This document shows positions 23,201 through 36,192 of a stretch of DNA of 64,000 nucleotides, in pieces. Source of the DNA: Symbiodinium natans (taxonomy: Eukaryota > Sar > Dinophyceae > Suessiales > Symbiodiniaceae); contig CAJNDS010001746.1 of the NCBI GenBank assembly GCA_905221605.1, positions 623,797 through 687,796 on the forward strand, read 5' to 3'. Numbering within the stretch: position 1 is the stretch's first letter; the number at the start of each line of letters is the position of its first letter. Under the pieces are notes generated by a model. That model did not search any database and had not been told where the DNA came from. It was given only the letters and a program-made list of their open reading frames with translations. Position numbers and translations under genes: made by a program.

Positions 23201-26200
23201 CGCGAAGAGCCCGTGCTCCTCTTGGCAGTCAGGGCGGCTTGACCACTATGGCACGAACCATTTGCCTTTGAGCAGAGATCAAAGCCTCAAGCGTGCACAA
23301 CAATTATTTCGTTGGAGGCGCAATCCTGCCAGGATGCTTCGTGTTGGTGAGCTACGAAGGTCTTCGTCTGTTGCATCTCTTGAAGCGGCTGCGCTCTGGC
23401 AAGCCGCCTTGTTGAGTGTCTGATTGCGAATGCCTGCTGCCCACGAGTGGTCCTGTAGGCGCCATAACAACTAGCGTGGTTTCTTCCTGTGGCGGGCTTT
23501 GTACCAATCGCGCAGCGCGAGCCCAACAGCTTCGTGTAGTGGGAGAACCCCCTGTGGCCCCTACAATTGCCCAGGCTTTGCTTCACCTGCAACGCCAACG
23601 GCTGCGATGCGGACGCATGATGCAGATGTCCGGACACGTACTTGGCGTTTGCGGGCGGAATGCCGATGGGTCTCTGACGGAAGCCGCAGCTTACGACCCG
23701 ATCCTGCTGCAGCCTCTGCACTAGTCGAAAAAACGATGTGACATGTCGGGCCTCGACTGCATCTGCCCACTTCTGCCAGAGCCAGGCAACGTCGTTGTGA
23801 CATCATGGACGTTCTGACTATCGGACAAGACTCTAAGGCCGTGCTGAGATCAGACAACCTCTTCAGCCAAGTCTCACGCGCGCGGGATCTGACAACAGCA
23901 CAAGTTGTCAGAAGTTCATTAAGAAGTGTGGCCTGACTCGCGTGGATGGCCTGAAGGTCAGCGTGGGCTCATGAGGCTTGTTCGGCTTGGAACAGTCTCG
24001 TCAGCTGCACAGCGCGGTCCTCACACACTCGGGCATTCGGCATTGCGGCCACGAGACCCCTCCGTCTCTTCGCCTCCACCAGGAGGACTCCACCAAGGCG
24101 CGACGTGCGCCCGCACACAGGCGCGGTGTGGTCCCGTGCCTCGTCGCTTCATTGCCAGGTGCACAGGTCCGTGCCTCCTCTCGCGCATGCCTCGCCATGC
24201 TGTTTGCAAGATTTTTCAGGAGGCTACACAGCCCTATAAAACCCTTTGTCCAAGGTGCAATCGGCGCTTCATGAAAAGAGGGAGCCGCCAACTGTCCAAA
24301 TTCCCCCCATTAAGGGGAGTTCCGAGTGCCGATATCGGAAGCTTCGCCAAAGGGAACGGGGGGCCATCCTGTCCGTAAGGTTCTTAAGCTCGACCCTCAA
24401 GTCCATGCCCAGTCCTTGCGCAGCGTCGAGTTTCAGGCTGTTAAAATGAGTTTGTTCTCCCAAAAAGGGGAACAATGAAAAAAAGGTGCTTTGCTTCACC
24501 CAGGAAATCGCACACCGGCGCACCAGGTCAAGCTTTCGTCGTAGTGAAAGCCTGGACCTCAGCCTGATTCCCCTTCGTGTGCGAAAACCGGTCGCGAGGC
24601 CACGCGCCTCATATATCGTGCACTGTAAATCAGAGGTGCGTCTGACGATCGTATTTGCACAGTGTCCGTTCACCTTTTCCTCGAATTGCTTGGAGGGACC
24701 GGTCTGTGGCGATCAAGGCATCTAGAGTCGAGAGTCAAACAAAATTGCAGAAGCACTGGGTGCTTCTCGGTTTTGGTTTTGCCATGTTTTGCCCTTGCTT
24801 CAGCTCCAGACTGACAGGACAAGAAGCGGCTTGACTCTTCCTCGTAGATTCGGTAAAACTCGGTAAAACGTTGAAATCGAAGAAAACCTGGCGATTCCAG
24901 GCCCTGGCTCCTACAGCTCACGCCTCCAGCCTAAAGACTATGGAGACTCTCATGGGCTCGTTCTCAAGGAAGCGAGGCCCAAAATGAGGCAAAGAACAGG
25001 GCGCATGTGCGCCCACGTCTGAAGGGCAACTTCCCCAAGCTCCAATGCCGTCGGCTCTTCCTGAGCAGTCTAAGGGTCTTCTGACTTCAGCAGGCTTCAG
25101 GGCTTCAGGGGTTCGAGTCTCCTGAACACTGCGTGGAGTGCATTCCTTAAGTTGCCTTAAGCCCCTGAGACCCCGCATACAGAACTTGAGACTTTAGCTC
25201 CCATCGCTCTCAATCCCGTGCCCCGCATCTCTTGGTGAGAAAATCAGAGAGACTGATTCGCACACGTCGGGGGCATGTTCTATTGCGGAGAGAAGTCGCA
25301 GCAAAGGGCAGGGCGGCCTCTTAAATTAAAATCGCCGGCCTGCCGGCGGGTGCCGCGCCGGAGTGCGTCCACTGTAGCAGACGCCGTCGCTTGCGGTGGA
25401 GGTGCGGCGTTTTGACGGGGAGGCGTCTCCGCTTCTCGAGCCTACGTTGCAAGCGAGGAGCTCCGAAGAGTCGATTCAAAAAAATTTGGTTGTTCAAAAG
25501 CCTCTATAGGTCCTACCAGCAAGCGCTGACCAGTGCATCACGAAGTGCTCAGATAGTGCTATAGCACCCAGTGCTTCAGACACCGCAATCGCATGCTCCC
25601 CAGTCCCCGTGTGCTCTCTTAGAAGTTCTTCTCCTAGACAGTGCCAAGTCTCGAGGCCTCATCGCCTTGCTTGGGTTTGATTTTCGCGGCGCTGCCGGCA
25701 CCGCTGGAAGCTTAGCCGGCAGCTGGAGTTTTTCGTTTCTGGAGATGGTGGGGAGGGAGTCTTTTGTCATTGGTCATGCCAGTGGCTCTGGTGCCTTACG
25801 ACTCAGGGGACACAGGGGACTCAGACTCGAGATGCTCCAGGGACTTGGGGAGGAGGGCGCAGTCCTAAGTCCAACTGTGAGCGCTTCTCCCCTCTTTGTG
25901 CCTTAATGTGTCATTGTGGGGGAGGTCCTCCAAGGCACAGAGGCCCGGTGCGAAGCGAGGAAGTGTGGCTGGCTAAGGTGCGCTCTCTTGGTCCCCCCCT
26001 CTGCTGCCTAAGGGGCCCCCTGCCTGCTCCGTCACGGAGTCGAAGTGGCCGCAACCTCTTAATGCGAGCTTGAAGCTCGGCTCAGCTCAGGTCTTTTTGA
26101 ATCTCAGCTCTCTTTAAAACGCCCCAACAGGCGTGCTCTCGCAGCATCTCTAGACTCTAGAGTTGTGTAGCTCCGTAGCCCCGTAGCCGCCGTAGGTTTT

Positions 26201-27430
26201 GGCTGTCTGCACCAGAAGAGCAGTGACGGCGGTGATGCAGATACCGGCCTACTACGATTGGCGCTGGTTGGGAGGCGAGCGCGAACGCGAACGCGCATCT
26301 CTTGCGGCACACGGGCACATGCCGGACCATGCACAGCAACATGCACTTTGAAGGAGCTGTTCAGACAGGGCCCTGTGGCAGTCGCGTCTTGCAACCATGG
26401 CAGACTACGCTCGGCGCTGGCGAGGCCGGACGATCGCCATGCAGCACCAAAGGTCTTTCAGGCGACTGGACACAGTCAAGAGTCAAGACATCAGCTGAAG
26501 GGCTTGCTGAGACAAATCAGCAGTTGGCCCCAGCAATCTTGACTCTCCAGTGCGCGCGAGCCTTCTGAACCAAAAGCGCGCGAAAAAGACCAATCCCCAA
26601 CACCCCAACATGTTCACCCCTGAACCCAGAATGCGGGGAGCGGGGTGGGGGTGCCTTGGACGCTTAGCGTCTATTCTGCGCGTGCTCTTTGTTTTCTTGG
26701 ATTCTTCCCGAAAACCTCTCTGAAATTGGGTTCTCGTTTGGCGCTTCAACGCGGAAGGCGTTCTATCGGATCACTTTTCGGCAAAGAGGCCACGAAGAGG
26801 AGACGGTCAACGGAGGAGGGTCGGACGGAATGAATTCTGACGGGAGGCCACGCAGGCGACACGGTCAATGAGTCAAGGGAGGGGGGTCGGAACATTTTGC
26901 CTGCTGTTGATGGACGGGTTCGGGGAGGACAAGGAGGGGGAGCTCGGATGGGGAGCGTGATATTGGGTTGATGGGCAGGGGAGTGGGGGACACGTGGACA
27001 AGACAAGGGGTTCAGTGCGCGATGTCTCCGGTTGACGGGGTTCCACGACCTCCGCCCTCCGCGAACGCGCTCCGCGCCTCCCCGCCCTCCGCGCCCCCGC
27101 CCAGGACACAGTGTACTGATGCTAAGGGTGCCTTGCGTCTATTCTGCGGGTGCGTTGCGTGTATTCTGCGGGCGCTTCCTTCGTAAAGTATTTGTTTACA
27201 AGGCACGCACGTGCAGCATAGCCTTTAAGTGTCCATCTTATGGGGGGGAGGGGGAAGAAGAAAGCCACCCCAAGCCCACCCCAATTGATTGAATCTACAA
27301 AGCAGCACAGGCTCGGCCCAAATGTTTTGGTTCTTGGGGAGAGAAAGCGCCTTGAGGAATGCAGGGAGGTTGGTGTATGGAGGCCGTGAAATCGCTTCTC
27401 CCCCAAACATGGGAAATCATGGATGAAGAC
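20205..27430. other. Unit copy 1, right part: no supported gene
   Basis: The stretch is homologous to about 39,783-46,350. A minus-strand frame near 20,338-20,570 (RARQQEELLIKTTCIGVHRQ) is kept in copy 2 at about 39,901-40,119 and could be a small exon, but I cannot identify it. The remaining frames break between copies. No RNA gene is evident. Confidence 0.45.
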
Positions 27431-27907
27431 TAAGACTGTTCGTCTTCTGCCATCTTTTGTTTTGGGAAGGAACAGCTTGAGCTTGTTGCTGGCTTGAGTC
27501 TTCTGGCATAGGGTCCTTGAAGGTCTCTCATGGTAGTTTGGATCTTCTGCTTGGAGTGGAGCCCGGGACCTTTGATGACGGGTTACGAGTCTAGGGCCGA
27601 GACGTCTGTTTGGGATGACCGGGGCGTTCAGTTGGGCGGACTGTTGCTACTGTTACGACACGAACACTTGCATTGTCTTGCCCTGCATGCGTGCCGCAGC
27701 ACACGGCTTGTGCTCCGCAACGTGATTCAGGCAGACAGGAGACATGTTCATGCGCCCTTGGAATGCAGAGAGCTCGTTTTCTTTCTTTCACCTGAAAACG
27801 TAGCGTTTTGTCTGTAGTTCCAAGCCATGGCGATCCAGGCGTTCGGAGAGCTGGGAACCTTCTGGGCCAAGGCCTGCCCCATGGAGGGCGGCTAAGAGTC
27901 TAAGAGA

Positions 27908-28300
27908 CCTTCGAGTTTGGAGCGTCTTGTGCGGGAGGCTTCTGCAGGCTAAATTCTGCTTTCCCTTCCGATTTTGTGGGGCCTGTGGCGGGCTCCTCTC
28001 TCATGCGCACTTAGTCGTTCAAGATCATACTTCCAATGATGTGGGATAGCTCGTTGTTGCCACTGAAAGGAGGCATCGCGAACAGCATGCGCATCTTCGA
28101 CCCGACAATCAGATTGTCGGGTCACAGATTCTCCGTTGAGACCCCCGAAAGCAACATATCGACAATTGCCTAGCCTTGGCTTGAGTCCCTGGGACGTTTG
28201 TCGGTGGCAGCCCTTCGAGATCGCAGAAGCAACTTCTCCTGAAGACGCAGCGTGCATCGGAGCGCGATGCTGCAGCGACTTTTGCAAAACTTGTTAGGAT
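27908..28300 (+). repeat. Unit-opening block, copy 2 of 3
   Basis: It is closely similar to 7,496-7,890 and 52,597-52,875. Similarity to the third copy extends further left, to about 27,815, where both share CCAAGCCATGGCGA and GGGAACCTTCTGGGCCA. Confidence 0.85.
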
Positions 28301-29600
28301 GAAGCGCGGTTTCATGAGTCTTAACGAGTGATATGTGTGAGCCGTAAGCTCGTGGGCCGTTTCGACCATGTGAGGTTCATGACGATTATAGACAGGCATG
28401 AGCACACTGCGAAGTGGAATCACATAGCTCGCGACACTACATGCCCTTTTAGCGGCATGTCTTCAACATCGTAGAGACATATTCTCCTGAAGACGCAGTG
28501 TGCATCTGTCCGCGATGCTGCAGCTACTCTTGCAAAACTGGCTAGGATGAAGGCAGATTTAATCAGTCTCAAACGACTGACAGGTGTGAGCCGGCTTAGA
28601 TGGTGAGCGATGTAAGCTCGTGGGCCATTTCAACCATGCGAGGCTCATGTATACTTGAAGCAAGCATGAAAACACTGCGATGTGGCACCACATAGCTCGC
28701 AACACTACATGCCCCTTTAGCGGCATGCCTTCAAAATCGTAGAGACATCAACTCCTGAAGACGCAGTATGCATCGGACCGCGATGCTGCAGCGACTTTTG
28801 CAAAGCTTGCTAGGATGAAGGGAGATTTAATCAGTCTTCACGAGTGACTGGCGTGAACCGACTTGGAAGGCGAGCGACGTAAGCTCGTGGGCCGTTTCAA
28901 CCATGTGAGGTTCATGACGATTAGACGGGCATGAGCACACTGCGAAGTGGAACCACATAGCTCGCGACACTACATGCCCTTTTGGTTGCATGCCTTCAAG
29001 ATCGTAGAGACATCTTCTCTTGAAGATGCAGTATGCATCAGACCGCGATGCATGCAGCCACTTTTTGCAACACTTGCTAGGATGAAGGGAGGTTTAATCA
29101 GTATCAACGAGTGACAGGTGTGAGCCAACTTAGATGGTGAGCGATGTAAGCTCGTGGGCCGTTTCAACCATGTGAGGTTCATGAAGATTTGTGGCATATG
29201 AGCACAATTCGAAGTGGAACCACATAGCTCGCGACACTACATGCCCTTTTAGCGGAATGGTAGAGATATCTTCTTCTGAAGACGCAGTATGCATCGGACC
29301 GCGATGCTGCAGCGACTTCTGCAAAACTAGGATGAAGGGAGGTTTCATCAGTCTTAACGAGTGACAGACCTGACTTAGAAGGTGAGCGATGCAAGCTCTT
29401 GGGCTGTTTCAACCATGTGAGGTTCATGTATACTTCAAGCAGGCATGAACACACTGCGAAGTGGAACCGCATAGCTCGCGGCACTGCATGCCCTTTTGGT
29501 GGCATGCCCTTCGAGAACGCAGAGACGGCTTCTCGTGAAGATGCGGTGTGCAGAGTGCCTTATGCTGAGTCCACATGAGCCTCCTGCTGGCAGTGGCTTT
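28199..29600 (+). repeat. ~250-268-bp tandem repeat array 2
   Basis: The landmark GGATGAAG beginning the GGAGGTTTAATCAG core recurs at 28,298, 28,545, 28,813, 29,080 and 29,330, giving spacings of 247, 268, 267 and 250. A decayed sixth start lies near 29,617. Each unit contains CAACCATGTGAGGTTCATG, CATAGCTCGCGACACTACAT and GACGCAGTATGCATC. The repeat shows no target-site or poly-A signature of a SINE. Its period and directness suggest a satellite-like array. Confidence 0.92.
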
Positions 29601-31229
29601 GGCAAAGCTTTGCTATAGGAGCAAGGGGGACCTAATCAATCCTAACGAGCAACAGGTTGGCGATCTAGCTTGCCCAGGGATCGAAGCTAGATCGCGTTTT
29701 CAGCCATGCGAGCTTCACAAAGAAGCGTAGTCAGACAGGCATGAACAGGCTGGGAAGAGGAACGACATAGCTTGCGACATAGCTTGCGACACAACGTGCT
29801 CTTTCCGGTGGGACGCCGTCGATGACGTAGATGCGGCTTGCTGTGTGCTGGTGCCTTGCTGCAGTGCTTCTTTACGAAACTTGGTGCAGGTGAGAATCCG
29901 GCCTTTGGCGCAACACACCGACTCAGAGTCCTCAGTGAGCAGTTCTGGTGGACGAGGTATCCCACATGTGCTGGTATGGAGGTCCCAGACATCCCTCGCC
30001 TAAATGGAGGGAGGCAGGGTCTCGGGACCTGATGTACCAATGTCCGTCTCCATTTTGGGGTTTGGCTGGTTGGTCTTGAGGCTCAGGTTGAATGGCTGGC
30101 AGGACCATGACGCATGAGGATCCATTTCGCTTGCTCGCGCGTGTATCCTGACGTTGGTCATCCATGTGAGACGCCGGAGTTCCGGAGTCTGTAGCCATGA
30201 CAGCTCCCCAAAACGTCAGGCATTGGCAGCAGAATTTGCCATGCCCCCTATAGTCCTAACACGCTGGGGATTCCCAGACCCAGGCGGCCCAGTCGCCGGC
30301 TGTTGTCGCTACTTGGGCCTTTGTCTTTGCACGGGGCATGCCATCTCGCGTGGCACAAGCAGCAGGTGCTGTATACTCGGCTGCGTAGTAGCCAGCTCCT
30401 CTGTGTCGCACGCGCATCTCCCAGGCCAGCGCGCGCTTCAGCATAAACTCTCGCATGCAGAGAAGGGCTTCGCATTGCGAAGCCATTTCGCCAGACATGG
30501 AACGAACTCTTGGCAGAGTTGGCAGAGTCGAAAACTGAAAAGCTAAAATTTGGTGGCTTGGGCGTGACTCCCAAGGCACTGAGCGAGAGGGTATGTCTCA
30601 CCCTAACCGCAGCGACACACAGTTTGAACAGGATGAGCCCCCTTCGTCTCGGGGTGGTGCCTGAAGCCTTGGGCACTGCCCCATCTCACCCAGAGGAAAC
30701 TGCTTTGTGTATCGTGCGCAGCCTTGCGGGAAGTCGGCTCGTCGTGCCATGCTATGCCATGCTCCTCGTGTCGTGGAGGTTGGCTGTCTTTGCCAAGTCA
30801 CCCATTGGCCCACTCAGCCGGGGTGTAGCTTGCTCTTGCTGAGGGGGGCAGGCCCATGGAGACGTGTGAAGCAGGTAGCGCCGGATAGATGCCCCCAGGC
30901 AGGTCCTTGTTGCCTTCGGGCCGGAGGGGCCGCCTGGTTTGCAGGCCGAGTGCACCCTGGTCACCCTGGTCGATCCCACACCCGCACACACACTTTTGAA
31001 CAGGATGAAACATTAACGGCTTGCTTTCAGCTAGATGGCAGTGATGGCAGCCCATGCTGCAGCTCAAGGCACACAAGGCACAAGCAAGCCTCCCAGCATC
31101 AGAGTGCCACTCTGGATTGCGCTTTCAGAGCGAACTTGCACGTGTCCAGGGACACTGGGGGGATTCTGCCATACCGGCCATACCAGGAAGGTGAAACAAG
31201 CAACACTTCTTGAATCACAGCGAGCAAGG
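29601..31229. other. Unit copy 2: single ~1-kb repeat version, no gene
   Basis: One version of the ~1-kb repeat of copy 1 lies at about 29,640-30,420 (landmark near 29,693; CATGCCATCTCGCGTGG near 30,342). The following stretch to 31,229 holds no supported gene. Confidence 0.6.
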
Positions 31230-31580
31230 TCTCAGTGTGCACGTTCAGAGCAGGATGCCAAGTCCGTTTGCGCTGCTACATGCTGGGGAGAAGTTGCAGG
31301 CAGGCCACGGCAAAAACCCCGCAGGTCGTCTTTCCTTGCCTTCCCTGCACATTCTGTCACCGAACGCAGATGAACAGTGATGAGCAATCGTGCATGATTT
31401 CACAAACGCCCAATTGAAACGGCTGATGGAGAGTTGTTCGCCTGACGCAACGCGATGAGCAGCACATGGCATCACCTCATCTTGGCTGAAGCGACGCCTC
31501 GCACCAGCAAGGGCGCTGTTCCCGCTGAAACGTCTACATGTTGCCGAGTGCTGTCACCGACTGGGTGATTGCAAAAATTG
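31230..31580. repeat. Segment inverted relative to copy 1
   Basis: This is the partner of 12,342-12,700 in reverse-complement orientation; the flanks on both sides match copy 1 directly. It is evidence for a small inversion after the duplication. Confidence 0.85.
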
Positions 31581-34500
31581 AGATGGGATGTTGCTGGCAC
31601 TTCCTTGCCGTACTGGACTCCCTGGAACTGGACTCCCTGGATCCCCACGGCTGTATGCCGCGTAGAAGAAACAGCTCCTGTTCCAAGGAGATGCGTGGAA
31701 GCTGCTGTGCCCAGTGTTGTTTGGTTGAGATAGGCTTGTCATGGAGTCTGTACAACTTGTATGGGCGGACCGGCTCTGATGCGTCGCTTCTCGCCGAGGC
31801 TTGCCGAGGGGCCTTGCAGCGTAGACCGTTGCATTGTCGCAACTTCGGCGGCTTTTCGTCGCAATTGAAGGCGTGCCATGCGTCCACGTCTTGCACGGAG
31901 CTCTTTTCAAGGCATCCATCGCATCTGCGCGTTTGCTGTTGCAGGTAACTGCCCTGCCTGGCGGAAGCGTCAGTGCTTCTAAGGCTTTTTAGCAAAAGCC
32001 ACAATAGCTGCTTTCCGCTCTGTAGCTCAGAGATCTGTTGCACGTGCACTGCCATGGACGCTTGAACATGTCGCGTGACTGCATGTTCTGCGGAGCCTCG
32101 CCTCGCTGCCAGCAGTTAGGCGTCGAAGGCACAAGTCCCCCGACGGCCCCACGCTCCCTGCCCACGGCCAGTTTTGGGGGTTGAACATACGCCTCAGGCA
32201 CAGTACCCTCTCTTGTTTGCATGTCTCCCGCCCTCAGAAGTAGGAGCTCCGCACTCAGAGTGTAAACTGCACACCTCTTGTGTTGTTTTGTCCTCGCGCC
32301 GGCCTCACGCGCAGGGAAGGTGGACATCCCTTTCCCTTGCAAAGTTGCAAGCAGGCGAAAGGAGACGCCAGACCCGATCAGTGGCAGCTTCCATTGTTGC
32401 TTACGACGGACAGCGCCGTGACAGCGCCAGCTCGCCTCGCTTGCTGACCCTCAGCAAGCCAGGAGAGCCAAGAAAGGTGTCCTCCGAAGCCTTGGATCTC
32501 TGCCATGTACGAAAAAAGCCACAGAGGGACAGAAGATGACAGGAGGGACAAGACACCATGCCCCTTGAGACGGAACGGGACTTAAGGAAGGTTGTACACA
32601 AGTTACACAAGGCCCCAGGCTTAAGGGCTGTGAGACATGTTCAGGTTCGGTCTCGCGTTTGCACCTGGGGGCCTGAGACTCTGAGACCATTCTGAGACCC
32701 GCTTGTTAGAGTCTCTAGAGTCCAAGAGGGGACCCAGGGGACCTAAAACTCTTTTAAGTCCCTCAAGATTGGCTGCCCTCGCAGCTCCAGCAGTGAAGCC
32801 GTACCCCGTTCACAGCGTTCAATGTCTCGTCACTGGTGAAGCCATGTCCCATTTTCGGGCATGGCAGATGAGCGCTCAGATGTTCTCGCCGGGTGCCGCG
32901 AGACCCGAGGTCACTTAGACTTCGGATGTACTCCTCACCACACCTCATACTCGTAGCCCCTTCAAGCAGTCGCCTGGGACATTGGCCATTTCAGATGCTG
33001 GTGGACACACTGCGGACTGGGGCTTAACATAGACTGACATGGCCTCAGCTTCCCTCCTTTCTTTCTCTCTTGGAGCCTTCAATTGGAACCCTTGGCTGGG
33101 GCTGCCAACTCCTTTCTGAGTAAAGGGGCTGTCATCGCACTGTCACCCATATCTGCGAGCCAGTGTGCAGATACGGCTTCCGGTTCCGTCACTCCCTTCC
33201 CTTGCCTCCAAGGCAGAACGCCTCTCTTCTTGAGAAAAGGAGCATTTGGCGTGTCTAAGCATCTTGCGTTTCAGTCCGAGGTATCTTCGTTCTGACATGC
33301 CAACTCTCTATACAGATAGTAAGAGGAGGGACTTCGGCGGCACCTTCGGGTAAGTGGCCCACCTCTGCCAGAATAGTTTCACTTGTGAGACACCACTGAT
33401 CGAACTGCAAGCCTCGTAGGCCACAGGGCACATTTAGAACGCCTTTAAAAGGCTTTTTTCTTGCGTTTTTTGCAACTCTTCCACGGAGCCAGCTACCGAA
33501 AAAAAGCAACCCAAGTGGCCCTCAAGAGAACGTGGGGTCGGCATTGCATGCTTTGCCCCCGAGCTCGCAACAGCCGCAGTGGCTTAGCGCTCGGCCACTA
33601 GGCGTTTAGTGCCACATCCCATCCTGTCCTTCGCAGTTCGACTGAAAACCCCTTGGCCTTTTGAGTACTCTGCGAACACTACACACAGCGCCAGCTCCAG
33701 CTGCACGCGCTGCGCGCGCTGCAGGTGCCGGGCCTGAGGGTTCAACGCACTTCTGTTGCGTGAGCATGATGGCAGATTCTGAGCAACACAGTCAGGCTTG
33801 CAATGGACGTTTCTGGATCTGAAGGAGAAAGTTGCTCATGAAAGAGCCTGTCTCGCTTTCCTTTCCAGCCCTGCAAGGAGCTCTTGTGACGCCTTGCGAC
33901 GTCGCCGTCTGTAGGGCAGAACTGCGCAAATCTGCTCAATTCTGCTCAACGCCAAGGCTCCGCCCTTGGGGCCCCTCCTTTGTGCTGAGTCCCTTGGCAA
34001 CGCGCTCGCATCTGAGTTCCTGGGCCTTTTGGGGCTTAAGTCCTGTCGCTTCCGTTGCTCACAACCCTTGCAGCATCGTTTCAGCATGCAATTTCTTGTG
34101 TTCAGCGCGTTCTCCAGAGAATGTGTTCTTGTTTGACTTGATTTCCTTGGTTGGTTGAAGTATAGTGCCCTGGCACGAGGCGAAGTTTCGCACTTGGCAG
34201 AGCATTGTCCCCTGCGAGCAACCGTTGAGCCGTTCAGCAACCGTTGAGCCTTTCCGCTGTTGTAGGCGCGGTGTTGCGACGCGTGCCTGCCATTGACACT
34301 GCCCCTGCCGCGCATCCAGCGCCCTACGGCACTGCCGGAACCTCATCTCCACAAGTCCCCCCACTCCCCCCACTCCCCCACTCCCCCACCCCCCCTTCCT
34401 TTGGGGCTCACTTTGCCTGCCCTCGCAATGTCCGCTGCTGCCTCCGGGTAAGTCAAGCGCCGCAATTTTCATGTCCCGCTACCCAGAGCCCCATGCCGGC

Positions 34501-35897
34501 TCCCTAAGCTCCACGCGAGTAGGGCCTTTGGCCACTGCCGATCTCTTGTCTCTTCCCATGGCTGGGGTTCCTAAGCAACCGCGGACCAGTAGCTGTTTCG
34601 TTCCTCAATCAACGCATCGAGTCGCACTGTTCCCTGTTTCTCCCAAACGTGGTTTTTCCCTGAAACCCTGTAAAGTCTCAGCTGTTGACTTGCATCCGGC
34701 GCATTCAGCGCCTTCAGTGCACACTGTGCGGCACGCGGGCCCAAAGGCAAGTTGCACACTGCAGGCTTCCAATCGCGTGTGGGAGGCTCTCTAGCAGCCC
34801 GGTAAGAAGGCTTTGTCGCTGCAGCGCAGCGTGGCAGTGCCATCAAAAGATCCAAATTCATGGCATGCTGCGGGGCTTGTCTTGGTAGAAGTGAGAGGAA
34901 AGAGGAGCAGAAAGCACTGCATGTGGTGAGGCATCTTTGTGCAAGCTGAAGGACCTGTAGCTCACAGGCTGTGGAGTTACCTTGATTTGCGCGTTGTTGA
35001 GCGTGCTGCCACGTAGTTGGCATCTGCTTTAGACGGACGGCTTCGGATGCACGTGCGCAGACGCCTTCTCCCTGTCGTGAAAGAAGGATGGGTCCTTGCA
35101 TCGAAATAGGAGGAGGGGCATGCTGCAAGCTCGAGGCATCTGGGCAGTTTCCTGGACTGTGGGTCGAGAAGTGCCTTCGGCACTTTCCAACCCCCTTACC
35201 CTTGATCCAACGGAGGTGGGTCCATGTCATGGTTGGAAGCTTGCGCAGGGACTCCGGAAGGGGGTTCTAATTTAGAGAGCCCAAGCAGATCCCCTCGACA
35301 ATCGGAAACTTGCCTGTGGACGAGGCGATGTACGCCATCCTTGTGAAGATTCTCTTTTGAGCACTGATCGTCCATTGAAATCCAAGACTCGCCTTTCCTC
35401 TACTCAAGGTGAGGGCTGCAATCCTAGCAGCCTGACCATCGTACTTCCCACTGCTGCATGAAGGATCGCTTCCGGCCTAACACTTTGTTTTGGTGCCAGC
35501 TCCTAGCAGCAAAGTTCTCCGGGCATTGCGGCGTCTTTGTTTTTTTAGCCTCGCCTCAGCGAGAGCCGCTCGAGTCATCGGATTGCCATGGGACCTTCGA
35601 GGCATGATCCTCGAGTTCACGCCAGCGTTGTGTTCAATCGGGGTTCACGGAGCACTTCTGCAGGAAGCATCTGCAAATGTCTGCAACGTCACGTTCTGGC
35701 GACTGATAGGATGCTGCCGATGCTGAAGCCTTCGAATTGACTGGCGCACCAAGCTGCAGATTCTGAGGGCCACACAAAAACACGCCCGGCCTAAATTAAA
35801 GCTTCATTTGTCTATGGCTTAAAGTTTTCAAAGCTCGCCCCATTTAAAGCCGAAGTCCATCATGTTTGTCTCGGGACAAGTCTGCGGTGCTGAATCT
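31581..35897. other. Unit copy 2, middle part: no supported gene
   Basis: The stretch is homologous to 12,701-16,437 with indels. About 34,250-34,680 has no counterpart in copy 1 and includes a C-rich stretch at about 34,356-34,397 made of CCCCCCACT-like units. A 219-codon minus-strand frame at 34,571-35,230 is not preserved in copy 1. Confidence 0.5.
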
Positions 35898-36192
35898 GCA
35901 GACGTGTGCGTCGCAAGCAATATAAGACTGTAGTGAGACCTTCCGATCTGTGGCAGGAAGCCTCAGAGCTTTCAGAGTTCGTGAGCAGGTTGCCTGAGCT
36001 GAGACTGGTTTGCCGTGCCTGTCAGAGTCCCGGAAGGGTCCAAGAGCGGCCACGCGACCCTACCTTCGTCGCTGTGTTCTTTCTTCACCTCCCCTTTCCG
36101 CCACTTCCGACGATCCAACAGGATGCTCCCAACGAGCGCAACGAGCACAGCCAAATCTTCGAGATGGTTTGCAGATCCTTGCGCTTCATGAA
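35898..36192 (+). repeat. Near-identical block, copy 2 partner
   Basis: Partner of 16,438-16,732, with one visible difference. The similarity drops abruptly after ATGAAG near 36,192, where the copies diverge. Confidence 0.7.

Larger units (their letters stand above)
7240..27430 (+). repeat. Large tandem unit, copy 1 (about 20 kb)
   Basis: The order of sequence blocks here is repeated from about 27,680 to 46,350. Matching anchors include 7,496/27,908, 12,787/31,789, 14,541/33,610, 16,446/35,906, 18,660/38,120, 19,741/39,319, 20,941/40,598, 23,926/43,617, 26,104/45,738 and 27,258/46,185. The offset drifts between about 18.9 and 19.7 kb because of indels. The left edge is fuzzy: similarity is patchy from about 7,240 and clear from about 7,340. 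No known gene lies inside, and long open frames are mostly not preserved between copies. It is an ancient segmental tandem duplication. Confidence 0.88.

Noticed and set aside
25095-25125. tRNA-like T-arm (AGGGG-TTCGAGT-CTCCT)
   Set aside because: No matching D-arm, anticodon arm or acceptor stem could be built around it, and copy 2 (about 44,760) loses the pairing.
26165-26210. Possible relic of the dinoflagellate spliced leader (CCGTAG...TTTTGGCT)
   Set aside because: The resemblance needs extra bases in the middle and lacks the CAAG end; no coding sequence follows.
34571-35230. 219-codon minus-strand open frame
   Set aside because: The homologous stretch in copy 1 (about 15,240-15,760) carries indels that break this frame, and no domain is visible.
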